36,960 nucleotides of DNA from an uncultured Clostridia bacterium (GTDB lineage Bacteria; Bacillota; Clostridia; Oscillospirales; Ruminococcaceae). Made by a program: the position numbers and the translations under genes. A model generated the notes under the pieces. It was not told the origin of the DNA and did no database searches. It saw nothing but the letters and a program-made list of their open reading frames with translations. The DNA lies in contig CANRDG010000003.1 in the NCBI GenBank assembly GCA_947629275.1, forward strand, positions 1-36,960, in the 5' to 3' direction. This document shows positions 6,534 to 16,067 of this stretch, one piece after another (within the stretch, counting starts at the first letter, position 1; the number at the start of each line of letters is the position of its first letter).

Positions 6534-7628
6534 TTACACGTTAAAGCGGAACAGAACTACGTCGCCGTCCTGCATAACATACTCTTTTCCCTCCGAGCGC
6601 ACAAGACCTTTTTCCTTTGCCGCAGCCATATTACCGCAGTTTACAAGGTCGTCAAAATTTACCACTTCTGCGCGAATAAAGCCTTTTTCAAAGTCGGTGT
6701 GTATCTTGCCTGCCGCCTGCGGAGCTTTCGTACCCTTTCGTATGGTCCACGCTCTCACTTCCTGCGGCCCTGCCGTCAAAAACGACATAAGTCCCAGCAG
6801 GTCATAGCCTACCTGTATAATTCTGTTCAGCCCCGATTCTTCAAGACCCAAGTCGCTGAGAAACATAGCCTTGTCCTCGTCGCTCATGTCTGAAATCTCG
6901 GCTTCTATCTGCGCGCAAATGGGCAGCACTACAGAGCCTTCCGCCTTTGCTATCTCGCATACTGTCTTGTAATGCACGCTGTTGTTTATATCCCCGGTGA
7001 AGTCCTCCTCCGAGAGGTTCGCGGCATATATAACAGGCTTTTGTGAAAGCAGCGGCGTTGTTTTTATAGCCTCCAGCCCGTCCTCGTCAAACGGGAAAGA
7101 ACGCGCCGACTTGCCGCTTTCAAGGTGTTCTTTCAAAGCCTCCAGCATTTCAAGCTCCGCCTGATATTTCTTGTCGCCTTTGATAAGCTTTTTAGTCCTG
7201 TCGATACGCCTTTCAACCATTTCCAAGTCGGAGAGTATAAGCTCCAAGTCAATGGTCTCTATGTCTCTTTTGGGGTCAATGCTGCCGTCAACGTGTATTA
7301 TGTTCACGTCCTCAAAGCAGCGCACTACGTGAACAATGGCATCAACTTCCCTTATATCCGCAAGAAATTTATTGCCAAGCCCCTCGCCCTTTGATGCGCC
7401 CTTTACAAGTCCTGCAATGTCAACAAATTCAAGTGTTGCGGGCGTGAACTTTTCGGGGCTGTACATCTCGGCGAGCTTATCCAGCCTTACATCGGGCACT
7501 GACACTATACCCACATTTTTTTCTATCGTGCAAAACGGGTAGTTTGCAGATTCAGCCCCTGCATTTGTAAGGGCGTTAAAAAGCGTGCTTTTGCCTACAT
7601 TCGGCAGACCTACCATACCAAGTTTCAT
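6534..7628 (-). CDS. ychF: Redox-regulated ATPase/GTP-binding protein YchF
   Basis: MKLGMVGLPNVGKSTLFNALTNAGAESANYPFCTIEKNVGIV...; TGS-like C-terminus. Confidence 0.97.
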   Translation of the reverse strand: MKLGMVGLPNVGKSTLFNALTNAGAESANYPFCTIEKNVGIVSVPDVRLDKLAEMYSPEKFTPATLEFVDIAGLVKGASKGEGLGNKFLADIREVDAIVHVVRCFEDVNIIHVDGSIDPKRDIETIDLELILSDLEMVERRIDRTKKLIKGDKKYQAELEMLEALKEHLESGKSARSFPFDEDGLEAIKTTPLLSQKPVIYAANLSEEDFTGDINNSVHYKTVCEIAKAEGSVVLPICAQIEAEISDMSDEDKAMFLSDLGLEESGLNRIIQVGYDLLGLMSFLTAGPQEVRAWTIRKGTKAPQAAGKIHTDFEKGFIRAEVVNFDDLVNCGNMAAAKEKGLVRSEGKEYVMQDGDVVLFRFNV

Positions 7629-7650
7629 TTTTTCGGTTTCCTTTCATATC

Positions 7651-10431
7651 TTATTCAATAGATTTAAGTGACTCTACCATGTCTATTTTCTTCAGCTTGA
7701 AATGCAGCACCACGTTTACCATAACTGCAAACAGCGCCGTCAGCACCGCCGACAGTATATATGCGTACCACACCATTTCCCTCGCGAACATAACAAGGTC
7801 TACCTCTGCTGTCAGCACCACGAACCTGTGCAGCACAAGCCCCATTCCCCAGCCGAGAATTATACCTATAACAGTGGTATAAATATTCTCACGATATATA
7901 TAAGCAGAAGTTTCGCCGTCGTAAAATCCCAGAACTTTAAGAGTTGCTATCTCTCTTACGCGTTCGGTTATGTTTATGTTTGCAAGGTCGTAAAGCACTA
8001 TGAAAGCCAGCAGTGCGGCGCATATTATCAGCAGCCACACTATAGCGTTAAGGCTCTCGATAGACGAAAAGAACGTTTCAGCCTTTTCATCAAGAAAAAC
8101 TATGCCCAAAAATTCGTCCTTTGAGATAAGCTCCTGCGAAAAATCAGCTGTCACCGTGCCGTCCGCAATATCGAGATACGCCTGATTGAACTGCGGCTTT
8201 TCACCGTACAATCTTTCATAGACCTGCGGCGAAATATAGATATAGTGCATAGAATAGTTTTCAGCAATGCTGCTTATTTTCAGCGTTACAGTGTCTTTTT
8301 CGGGTATCTCTATTTCTATCTCATCGCCGACTTTCAGTCCCATAAGCTGTGTTATCTTTTCGGTAATAACTACCTCACCGTCAGCCACCGTAAGCTTGTC
8401 GCCGCTCTTGCAGTCGTCAAGGCGTATAAAATCATTCAGCTTTTGCGGCTGCTGCGGCACCATAAGGCTCACACCGTATGAAAGATCGTTGGCGTTAAGT
8501 GTGCAGTCTGTCTCGCTTATCAGCAGATGATCTTCAACATCTTCATTTTCATCTAAAAGCGCGTTTATATCGTCGTCCGTCGCGCCGCTGTCCTTGTCAA
8601 GCACCGTTACCGCATCATATTGCAGTATCTTGCCAAATTGCAGGTCAACTATCTTGCTTATGCTGTGTTTTATGCCGAACGCAGTCATTATCAGCGCGGT
8701 GCAGCCTGCAACGCCTATAAGCGTCATTGCAAAACGCTTTTTGTACCTAAGCAGATTTCTAAGCGTTACCTTTGTAAGAAAGCCCAGCCTTTTCCACAGC
8801 GGCGTTATCTTTTCAAGAAAAACTCTCTTTCCTGCCGGCGGTGCTTTCGGGCGCATAAGCTGTGCAGGCTTTGCAGACATCGAAGCATAACAGGAAGCTA
8901 TAACTGTCGCTCCCACCGCTATAACAGCCACCGCCAGACACCAGAGCGCGTAGTCAACGCGGAACGGCGTATCTATAGAGGGTATGTTATACAGTATTTT
9001 ATAGCTGTTATATATAATGTACGGGAAAAGCTTAAAGCCTATCGCAGTGCCGAAAAGCGTTCCCGTCACCGTCGGCACAAGCGCGTATATAAGATACTTA
9101 GCCATTATTTTTGCCGACGAATACCCCAGAGCCTTGTAAGTGCCTATCTCGGTGCGCTTTTCGTCTACCATTCTGGTCATCGTGGTAAGGCACACAAGCG
9201 CGGCTATAAACACAAAAAACACCGGGAACACCTTTGCTATGGCATCTATCTTTTCGCTGTCGCCTGCAAACGAGGCGTAATCGTTGCTTGAAAACCGCGT
9301 GTAATCGTATATTTTCGTCTCGGGTATGCTGTCAAGCTGCGCCTGTATCTCATCAGCCTGTGCCTGCCCCTGCGCCGCCTTAGCCGAAAGCTGTTCATCA
9401 ATGCTCGTATCCCCTGCAAGGCGCGCCGCATACAGCCCCTGCGCCGTCTGCAATTTAGTTTCCTGCTGCGCAAGAGATACCCTGTCAAGCGCGGTGCCGT
9501 TTTCAGCCTGCGCTCTCAAAGCCTCAACATCGCTTTCAAGCTGCGTTATATACATTGCAAGACCGTTTTCATCGAGCGCGAGCAAACTATTTATGGCGTC
9601 TATATTTTCCTGCGCCTTATCGAGCTGCTCAAGAGCGTCTTTCTTGCTCTCTTTCATTCTTTCGTTGACAGAATTTTCAAACGCCGCTATAACAGGCTGT
9701 TTTTTCTCCTCAACTTCGTCGGTGTATTTATCAGAGAACGGTTCTTCCCTGTCCATGCCGTCAAACCGCACATAAAGCTCGGTATAAACGCCAAGGGTAA
9801 AATCCTCCTCGGGTATAAGCATAAAGCTGTTGACACTGCCGCTGCCTATAGTTGTTGCATCTCTTTCAAAGCCTATATAAAGCGGCGATGCCACTATGCC
9901 GACAACTTCAAATGTATCGTGCTTAAAATAGTCGTGAATGTCGCCGTCCTTGCCCGGTGCTGAAAGGGTGAGCTTTTCGCCTATTCTGTATGAATCCGGC
10001 GTTTTCATGGTGTTTTCAACAACGCATTCGCCGCTGTTTTCGGGCAGCCTGCCCTCTATAAGTATCGGCTTGTTTAGAATATCATCTCCGCCGCCGTATG
10101 ACATCACCCTGACTACCTGATTTTGCCCGTCATAGTTATAGTAAACGTCGCTCGAATACCCTGCCTGCACGCCGCTTACCCCGTCAAGTTCTTCAACAGC
10201 TTGCAGATCTTCATATCTGAACCCCACATTTGAAACGAGTTTCAGATCCATAAGGCTATTTTCTTCAAAAAAGTCTGCCGCCGATTCTTTCATATCCGGC
10301 ATGGTAGACTTTATACCTGCAAAAAACCCCGTTCCGAGAGCCACAATCAGAAACACCGACATAAATCTGCCGAGCGAATGTCTGATCTCTCTCGCTATAT
10401 CCTTTTTATACGCCGATACGCGTTTTTTCAT
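7651..10431 (-). CDS. FtsX-like ABC transporter permease with coiled-coil extracellular domain
   Basis: 926 aa, two FtsX-type TM blocks (TRMVDEKRTEIGTYKALGYS; ITERVREIATLKVLGFY). Confidence 0.93.
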   Translation of the reverse strand: MKKRVSAYKKDIAREIRHSLGRFMSVFLIVALGTGFFAGIKSTMPDMKESAADFFEENSLMDLKLVSNVGFRYEDLQAVEELDGVSGVQAGYSSDVYYNYDGQNQVVRVMSYGGGDDILNKPILIEGRLPENSGECVVENTMKTPDSYRIGEKLTLSAPGKDGDIHDYFKHDTFEVVGIVASPLYIGFERDATTIGSGSVNSFMLIPEEDFTLGVYTELYVRFDGMDREEPFSDKYTDEVEEKKQPVIAAFENSVNERMKESKKDALEQLDKAQENIDAINSLLALDENGLAMYITQLESDVEALRAQAENGTALDRVSLAQQETKLQTAQGLYAARLAGDTSIDEQLSAKAAQGQAQADEIQAQLDSIPETKIYDYTRFSSNDYASFAGDSEKIDAIAKVFPVFFVFIAALVCLTTMTRMVDEKRTEIGTYKALGYSSAKIMAKYLIYALVPTVTGTLFGTAIGFKLFPYIIYNSYKILYNIPSIDTPFRVDYALWCLAVAVIAVGATVIASCYASMSAKPAQLMRPKAPPAGKRVFLEKITPLWKRLGFLTKVTLRNLLRYKKRFAMTLIGVAGCTALIMTAFGIKHSISKIVDLQFGKILQYDAVTVLDKDSGATDDDINALLDENEDVEDHLLISETDCTLNANDLSYGVSLMVPQQPQKLNDFIRLDDCKSGDKLTVADGEVVITEKITQLMGLKVGDEIEIEIPEKDTVTLKISSIAENYSMHYIYISPQVYERLYGEKPQFNQAYLDIADGTVTADFSQELISKDEFLGIVFLDEKAETFFSSIESLNAIVWLLIICAALLAFIVLYDLANINITERVREIATLKVLGFYDGETSAYIYRENIYTTVIGIILGWGMGLVLHRFVVLTAEVDLVMFAREMVWYAYILSAVLTALFAVMVNVVLHFKLKKIDMVESLKSIE

Positions 10432-10443
10432 TGCCGCTCATTC

Positions 10444-11262
10444 CTAATCTGTCTGACTTACCTTCTCCGCCTCGGCTTTCTCTTCCAAAGGCTCGTCAGT
10501 ATTTTCTTTTTTATCTTCTGTATTTTCGGTATTTTCTGTATTTTCTGTTTCTTCGGTTTCCGTGGTATCTTTAGCATTATCATCGGCAGGCTCAGTATCT
10601 TCCACAGCTTCTTGTGATACTTCGGCTTCTTCGATACTGTCAGCAGGTTCGGTATTTTCCGCAGCTTCCGCGATTTCTTCAGTTTCTGCAATTTCTGCGG
10701 CTTCTTCTGTTTCTTCTATACTTTCGGCAGTCTCTGCGGTTTTGGCAGTTTCTACAGAATTTTCGGTATCTTCTGTTTTTTCTTCGGCGCTTTCATCTTC
10801 TGAGATTATACCTATCCTGCCGGAATCTATAACATACTTCACTGCGCCTATAACGAACACAGCCACGCCGCCTATAACTATTATAAGCGCAGGATTTTCA
10901 AAGTATTTCGCCGCAAACATAACAAACGCGAATATCGCCGATACATCTACCGCTATAAAGCACATATACGTCCGCGATGCTGAAATTATAGGGAAAAGCC
11001 GCTCGGGGTCGTCGGTCTCGTCATCGCTTATGCAAAGTTTCGGGTCGAAAATAAGCATAAGGAACACGCCCAGCAGTATTATGCTAAGTACCAGATTCAC
11101 TATGTAATAATACTTTCCCTCGCCGCCTGCAAAAATAAGCTTGTAAACATCGCAGGCAAGTACCGCCGCTTCCAGCGCGATAAAGATCACAGTCATTATC
11201 TTCTGGAACAATGTAAATCTTTGTTTCATACTCTCTCCTCGTAATATTTTTCCGTATATCAT
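10444..11262 (-). CDS. Membrane protein with long acidic E/T/A-rich low-complexity tail
   Basis: Four probable TM helices, then about 110 aa of ETEE/TENTEN-type repeats. Confidence 0.7.
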   Translation of the reverse strand: MIYGKILRGESMKQRFTLFQKIMTVIFIALEAAVLACDVYKLIFAGGEGKYYYIVNLVLSIILLGVFLMLIFDPKLCISDDETDDPERLFPIISASRTYMCFIAVDVSAIFAFVMFAAKYFENPALIIVIGGVAVFVIGAVKYVIDSGRIGIISEDESAEEKTEDTENSVETAKTAETAESIEETEEAAEIAETEEIAEAAENTEPADSIEEAEVSQEAVEDTEPADDNAKDTTETEETENTENTENTEDKKENTDEPLEEKAEAEKVSQTD

Positions 11263-11313
11263 ATTATTATATCATATTTATTTGCAAAATGCAATATTTT
11301 AATTTTATTGCAG

Positions 11314-11350
11314 AAAAAAAGAACGCACCCCAAGATGCGTTCAAAAAAAC
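11314..11350 (-). terminator. Terminator after nrdR
   Basis: GAACGCAccccaagaTGCGTTC flanked by A/T tracts. Confidence 0.8.
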
Positions 11351-11357
11351 TATCAAC

Positions 11358-11816
11358 TTACTTATTCTTTCCGTCCACGCCAAGCTCAGAGATTATATGG
11401 ATAAAGCTTTCAACGTCGTTAAAATCCTTATACACCGATGCAAATCTCACATACGCAACGTGATCGAGCCTTTTCAGTCCTGCCAGCACCTTGTCGCCTA
11501 TCTCGGAGGTTGACGTTTCTGTCTGCATGGCGTTTGCATAAGTATTTTCTATGTCGTCCACCAGTTCGTTCATCTGCTCAACGCTTATCGGGCGCTTCTT
11601 TATAGCATTTTGTATGCCCTTTATAAGCTTTCCCTTGTCAAACGGTTCAAAACTGCCGTCTTTCTTGTACACCATGAGGGTAGGCTTTTCAACTACCTCA
11701 TAAGTCGTAAAACGTTTCAGACACTGCGGACACTCTCTCCTGCGGCGCTTCTTTTCATCACTGGGGCGCGAATCTATGACCTTTGTATCTTCACACCCGC
11801 AAAACGGACATCTCAT
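11358..11816 (-). CDS. nrdR: Transcriptional repressor NrdR
   Basis: MRCPFCGCEDTKVIDSRPSDEKKRRRRECPQCLKRFTTYE zinc ribbon plus ATP-cone. Confidence 0.97.
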   Translation of the reverse strand: MRCPFCGCEDTKVIDSRPSDEKKRRRRECPQCLKRFTTYEVVEKPTLMVYKKDGSFEPFDKGKLIKGIQNAIKKRPISVEQMNELVDDIENTYANAMQTETSTSEIGDKVLAGLKRLDHVAYVRFASVYKDFNDVESFIHIISELGVDGKNK

Positions 11817-11841
11817 TTTATGATCCCCCTTGTTTTGAAAA

Positions 11842-11913
11842 CAATTGATATTATATCCGTTGTACTATCGGTAAATATCAATAATATTGTATCTCTCTTA
11901 TTGATATTGTATC
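11842..11913. promoter_or_regulatory. Three AT-rich repeats upstream of nrdR (candidate operator region)
   Basis: + strand caattgatattatatc (11842-11857), tcaataatattgtatc (11878-11893), ttattgatattgtatc (11898-11913). Confidence 0.45.
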
Positions 11914-11971
11914 ATATATAGTGGTCAAATGCAAGTTGTTTTTTAAAAATTATAAGTTTTTTTCTGCGGCA

Positions 11972-12271
11972 TCACACAGTGTACTTTTCGCAAAGGTAAT
12001 CTTCTACTATGTATTCAAGTTCAGACGGCATTACCATATATAACTTGATACGTTCAAATAATTCCCGCGCATATTCGGAGTTTTCGGTTATGTCGGCTAT
12101 GCAGGCTTCTTGTTCGCCGCATTCTACCGATACGCCGAAAGAGTACGGATATTCGCTGTCTTCTGTCCTGTCGGCAAACAGTTCATAACGCACATTCGGC
12201 TGTGATAGCTCCTCGCACAAAATAAGCTGCCTTTTTTCGGTCTGTGCAGATGTTACTAACAGTTCTTTCAC
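11972..12271 (-). CDS. Small conserved protein, possibly DUF6514 family
   Basis: 99-aa ORF, GTG start with AAAGGGAG; resembles a Clostridia small protein family from memory. Confidence 0.6.
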   Translation of the reverse strand: MKELLVTSAQTEKRQLILCEELSQPNVRYELFADRTEDSEYPYSFGVSVECGEQEACIADITENSEYARELFERIKLYMVMPSELEYIVEDYLCEKYTV

Positions 12272-12389
12272 TCCCTTTCCTGCCGCTTTTGCGGCGTGAT
12301 GATGCTTTTATTATCTCCAACATCATAATATCACACAGAAGTATTAAAGCGATAGTTTTTTAATTCGACAACTTTCTGACAAAACCAAA

Positions 12390-12422
12390 TAAAAACGGGG
12401 CATAAGTATTTATGCTCCGTTA
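12390..12422 (-). terminator. Terminator of the TIM-barrel gene
   Basis: Minus strand AACGGAGCATAAATACTTATGCCCCGTTTTTATTT. Confidence 0.75.
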
Positions 12423-13211
12423 CTGGCAACTTTTTATATAATTGCAGTTATCTTTCAGCTCTTTGGCGCTTTTGTACCCCGATGAGTAAAGCTCCAGTAT
12501 TATCGCCGCATTTACGCCATTTTTTCTGAGGCAGGAAACAAAATTTGCGCAATCCAGTTTTCCCGTACCCACAAGCTTGCAGTCGCTTTTGTCGTCATAG
12601 TCGCTTATGTGTATGTGGCAAATGCTTTCGCCCAGCGCATTTACAAATTCATACGGATCATAACCTGCCCTTACCGCCTGTTTGGTGTCCAGCACGAATT
12701 TTGCCTTATCTCCGAGCGCCGCTTTCATCTTCTTCAAAAACTCAATATCTCCGCTGCTGCACCTTTCAACGTTCTCCTGCGCCACCGTAACGCCGAAGTC
12801 CGCCGATATCTCGTTAAAACGCTGAAAATGCCCGAAGTACATCTCCTCGGGGCAGCGGTTGCGGCTGTTGTTGCCGTGCAGAACGAAAATTTTCGAGCCG
12901 AGATATTCCATAGCCTCAAAATATTTTTTGTAGTATTCCAACCCGTCGTTCAGCCTGCGCGAATAGCCTGTGAAGAACATCATGGTCTCAATCTCGCAGG
13001 TAAACGGGTGCATAGATACAGCGTTTACGCCGTAATGCTCCAGCATATTCTTTATCTCGCGAAGAAAACGCTTTTCAAGTTCACTGGGGGCGTTTATGAA
13101 TATCTCAACATTTTGTATGCCGTGCTTGCAAAGCTCTAAAAGTGCCTGCTCGGTAAGCATGGGGTACAGGCACGCGGTCGATACCCCGACGGGATAGCCG
13201 CTCTCATTCAT
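12420..13211 (-). CDS. Sugar phosphate isomerase/epimerase (AP endonuclease 2-type TIM barrel)
   Basis: FVLHGNNSRNR, VAQENVERCSS, FVLDTKQAVRAGYDP, ICHIHISDYD motifs. Confidence 0.85.
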   Translation of the reverse strand: MNESGYPVGVSTACLYPMLTEQALLELCKHGIQNVEIFINAPSELEKRFLREIKNMLEHYGVNAVSMHPFTCEIETMMFFTGYSRRLNDGLEYYKKYFEAMEYLGSKIFVLHGNNSRNRCPEEMYFGHFQRFNEISADFGVTVAQENVERCSSGDIEFLKKMKAALGDKAKFVLDTKQAVRAGYDPYEFVNALGESICHIHISDYDDKSDCKLVGTGKLDCANFVSCLRKNGVNAAIILELYSSGYKSAKELKDNCNYIKSCQ

Positions 13212-13243
13212 AAAAACACCTCCGTAAAACAGTGTATATATTG

Positions 13244-13272
13244 ATTATACCACTTTACACAGGCAAAGTCAA
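13244..13272 (-). promoter_or_regulatory. SigA-type promoter of the TIM-barrel gene
   Basis: Minus strand TTGACT-17-TATAAT. Confidence 0.75.
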
Positions 13273-13338
13273 TCGGCAAAGGGGTCATGTATTTTACACA
13301 GTAAAATGTGACATTATGCGATTTAATAAAAATTACTC

Positions 13339-13367
13339 TTGACTTTTGGACAAATTACATCTATAAT
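13339..13367 (+). promoter_or_regulatory. SigA-type promoter of secDF
   Basis: TTGACT (13339-13344), 17-nt spacer, TATAAT (13362-13367). Confidence 0.8.
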
Positions 13368-13434
13368 AGTAAGGTGAATGACTGTTTTATATTTGTATAT
13401 AAAACGCAAAACTTGAACAGGAGGAATAAATTCA

Positions 13435-15768
13435 GTGCGACACGCAAAGAAACCAACATTTTTTATCGTCGTATTGCTTATAGCAGCCTTTTCGTACCTG
13501 ACGATATTCGGCGTGCATACCAGATTCGGCGATATTCCGAAAACATATATAAAGAGCGTTGACGAGATACGCTGGGGCATAGACATTCAAGGCGGTGTAA
13601 ACGCTACGTTTGAGCCTGCCGACGACGTTGATGCCTCCGCCGATGAGCTGGAGGCAGCCAAGACTGTAATTGAACAGCGACTTGTCAGCCTTAACATCAC
13701 CGACAGCGAGGTGTATGTTGACTCGGCAAAGGACAGGATAATGGTATCCTTCCCGTGGGCATCGGGCGAGACCGACTTTAACGCCGAGGAAGCCGTAAAC
13801 GAGCTGGGCGACATGGCGGAGCTGAAGTTCGTAAAAGGTACGGAAATGGACGGCGAGCTTATAATGACGGGTACTGCCGTTGATAATGCAAGCGCTTTCC
13901 AAAACCCCGACACGGGAAAATGGGAAGTTGCTTTGACGCTCAATTCAAGCGGCACCAAGGCATTTGCAGATGCCACCACCGAGCTTCACGCAAACGGCGG
14001 ATATATCTCAACATGGATGGACGACGTAAATATTTCCACTGCCACAGTAAGTGCGGATATAACCGACGGCAGAGCCACAATATCGGGCAGCTTCACCTAT
14101 GAAGAAGCTAAATCTCTTGCCGACAAGATAAACGCGGGCGCGCTGCCTATTAAAATGGAAGCCACCAGCACAAGCACAATTTCGCCTACCCTTGGCACGG
14201 GCGCAAGGACTGCTATGGTATACGCAGGCATTATCGCCATGATAATAATTGCGATATATATGATAGTTATCTACAGACTGCCCGGCTTTGTTGCCTGCAT
14301 CGCCCTGTGCGGACAGGTCGCAGGCTCACTTGCTGCTATATCCGGCTTTTTCGCACCGTTTGACAGCTTTACACTCACCATACCCGGTATCGCAGGTATC
14401 ATACTTTCGGTAGGTATGGGCGTTGACGCCAACATAATCACCGCGGAGAGAATAAAAGAAGAGCTTCGCAACGGCAAATCGCTCAACGGCGCAATAGAGC
14501 TCGGCTACAAGAGAGCGTGGTCGGCGGTATTCGACAGTAATATAACGGTAGTATTTGTAGCAGTTATACTCATGGGCGCGTTCGGACCTACCGACAGCTT
14601 TATGGGTACTATAATGAAGCCGCTGTTCTTCGCGTTCGGCGCATCTGCGGCAGGCACTATATATTCGCTCGGCTACACGCTGCTTATAGGTATAATACTC
14701 AACTTTGTATTCGGCATATTCTGTTCACGACTTATGCTCGCATCGCTTTCAAAGTTCAAGGTATTCAGAAAGCACGCGCTGTATAACGGTGTTGCACCCA
14801 AAAAGAAGCAGCGCACACTTAATGTTAACAAGCACGCTGTAAAATTCTATGTATTCTCGGGCATAATGATCGCCGCATTCATAGTAATTACTCTTGTAAG
14901 AGGCGTGAACGTTGCAGTAGAGTTCGAGGGCGGTACTATTATAGAATACAACTACAGCGGAACGATAAATACAAGCGCAGTTGCACAGGCTGTTAAAGAA
15001 GTTTCCGGCGAGGACGTTACCGTTACCACGGGCGAGAACATGGCTGACAACTCGACCACTGTAAAGCTTACGTTTTCTTCAAAAGAGGGTATCTCGTCAG
15101 AAAAGCAGCTTGCCGTTAAAGAAAAGCTTATGGAAACATTTGCAGACAATAACTTAGAGCTTTTGAGTTCTACCGATGTTGCTGCATCAAACGGCAAGGA
15201 GTTCTTCTTCAAATGCCTTGTTGCCGTAATATTCGCCGCGATAGTAATGGTAATTTATATCGGCTTCAGATTCAAAAATATCGGCGGTCTTTCGGCAGGC
15301 TGTATGTGCGTTGCCGCGCTTGTGCACGATATGATATTCGTTTACGGCGCGTTCGTGATATTCGGATACAGCATAGATTCAAACTTTATAGCCGTTTTGC
15401 TGACTATTCTGGGTTACTCTATCAACGCAACGATAATTATCTACGACAGGATACGCGAAAACAGAAAGCTGCTCGGCGCTAAAGCTGAGATAGGCGCGCT
15501 TGTTGACAAGAGCGTTACAGAAACTCTCGGAAGATCCATACACACCACTGTTACTACCGTTTCGGCTATGGTAACAGTGTGCATAGTTTGCTACCTGTGG
15601 GGAATATCTTCAATAATGAGCTTCTCGCTGCCTATAATCGTCGGCATGATATCGGGCGTTTACTCGTCCAACTGCATAGCTCCTACCCTGTGGGTAAAAT
15701 GGCAGCGCCACGTTCAGAAGAAAAACAATTCTAAACGCCCTGCAAAGGCACGTAAACAAGGTGCATAA
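13435..15768 (+). CDS. secDF: Fused protein translocase subunit SecDF
   Basis: 777 aa; GIDIQGGVNATF (SecD), GMGVDANIITAERIKEELRNG, VEFEGGTIIEY and SINATIIIYDRIRENR (SecF). Confidence 0.95.
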   Translation: MRHAKKPTFFIVVLLIAAFSYLTIFGVHTRFGDIPKTYIKSVDEIRWGIDIQGGVNATFEPADDVDASADELEAAKTVIEQRLVSLNITDSEVYVDSAKDRIMVSFPWASGETDFNAEEAVNELGDMAELKFVKGTEMDGELIMTGTAVDNASAFQNPDTGKWEVALTLNSSGTKAFADATTELHANGGYISTWMDDVNISTATVSADITDGRATISGSFTYEEAKSLADKINAGALPIKMEATSTSTISPTLGTGARTAMVYAGIIAMIIIAIYMIVIYRLPGFVACIALCGQVAGSLAAISGFFAPFDSFTLTIPGIAGIILSVGMGVDANIITAERIKEELRNGKSLNGAIELGYKRAWSAVFDSNITVVFVAVILMGAFGPTDSFMGTIMKPLFFAFGASAAGTIYSLGYTLLIGIILNFVFGIFCSRLMLASLSKFKVFRKHALYNGVAPKKKQRTLNVNKHAVKFYVFSGIMIAAFIVITLVRGVNVAVEFEGGTIIEYNYSGTINTSAVAQAVKEVSGEDVTVTTGENMADNSTTVKLTFSSKEGISSEKQLAVKEKLMETFADNNLELLSSTDVAASNGKEFFFKCLVAVIFAAIVMVIYIGFRFKNIGGLSAGCMCVAALVHDMIFVYGAFVIFGYSIDSNFIAVLLTILGYSINATIIIYDRIRENRKLLGAKAEIGALVDKSVTETLGRSIHTTVTTVSAMVTVCIVCYLWGISSIMSFSLPIIVGMISGVYSSNCIAPTLWVKWQRHVQKKNNSKRPAKARKQGA

Positions 15769-15796
15769 AATATAAATATAGATATAAAAATATTCT

Positions 15797-15843
15797 TATC
15801 CCGAACAGACCTGAATTTACGTTTGTTCGGGATATTTTTTTCG
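15797..15843 (+). terminator. Rho-independent terminator after secDF
   Basis: TATCCCGAACA...TGTTCGGGATA then T-tract. Confidence 0.9.
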
Positions 15844-15912
15844 CTCGCCGCGTTAAATATTTTTACTATACCACTTGCGATTTAGTTGTTTGAAACAAAA
15901 AATCCGCCGTTA

Positions 15913-15930
15913 TTTGTATACGATTACAAA
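15913..15930. promoter_or_regulatory. LacI/GalR-family operator candidate upstream of the SBP gene
   Basis: TTTGTATACGATTACAAA: palindrome centred on CG, 7 of 9 position pairs complementary, resembles cre-like sites. Confidence 0.5.
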
Positions 15931-15945
15931 AATTTTCGCTTGTGA

Positions 15946-15974
15946 TTGACTTTTAAAGCAAAATGTGTTATTCT
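15946..15974 (+). promoter_or_regulatory. SigA-type promoter of the SBP gene
   Basis: TTGACT-17-TATTCT. Confidence 0.75.
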
Positions 15975-16067
15975 AATTGTGAGTAAACGGCGTGTGCCAA
16001 AGGCTGCCGTTTTATATTGCTGAATATAAAAATTAAAAACTAAAAACTAATGAAAGGTGGTTTTACA

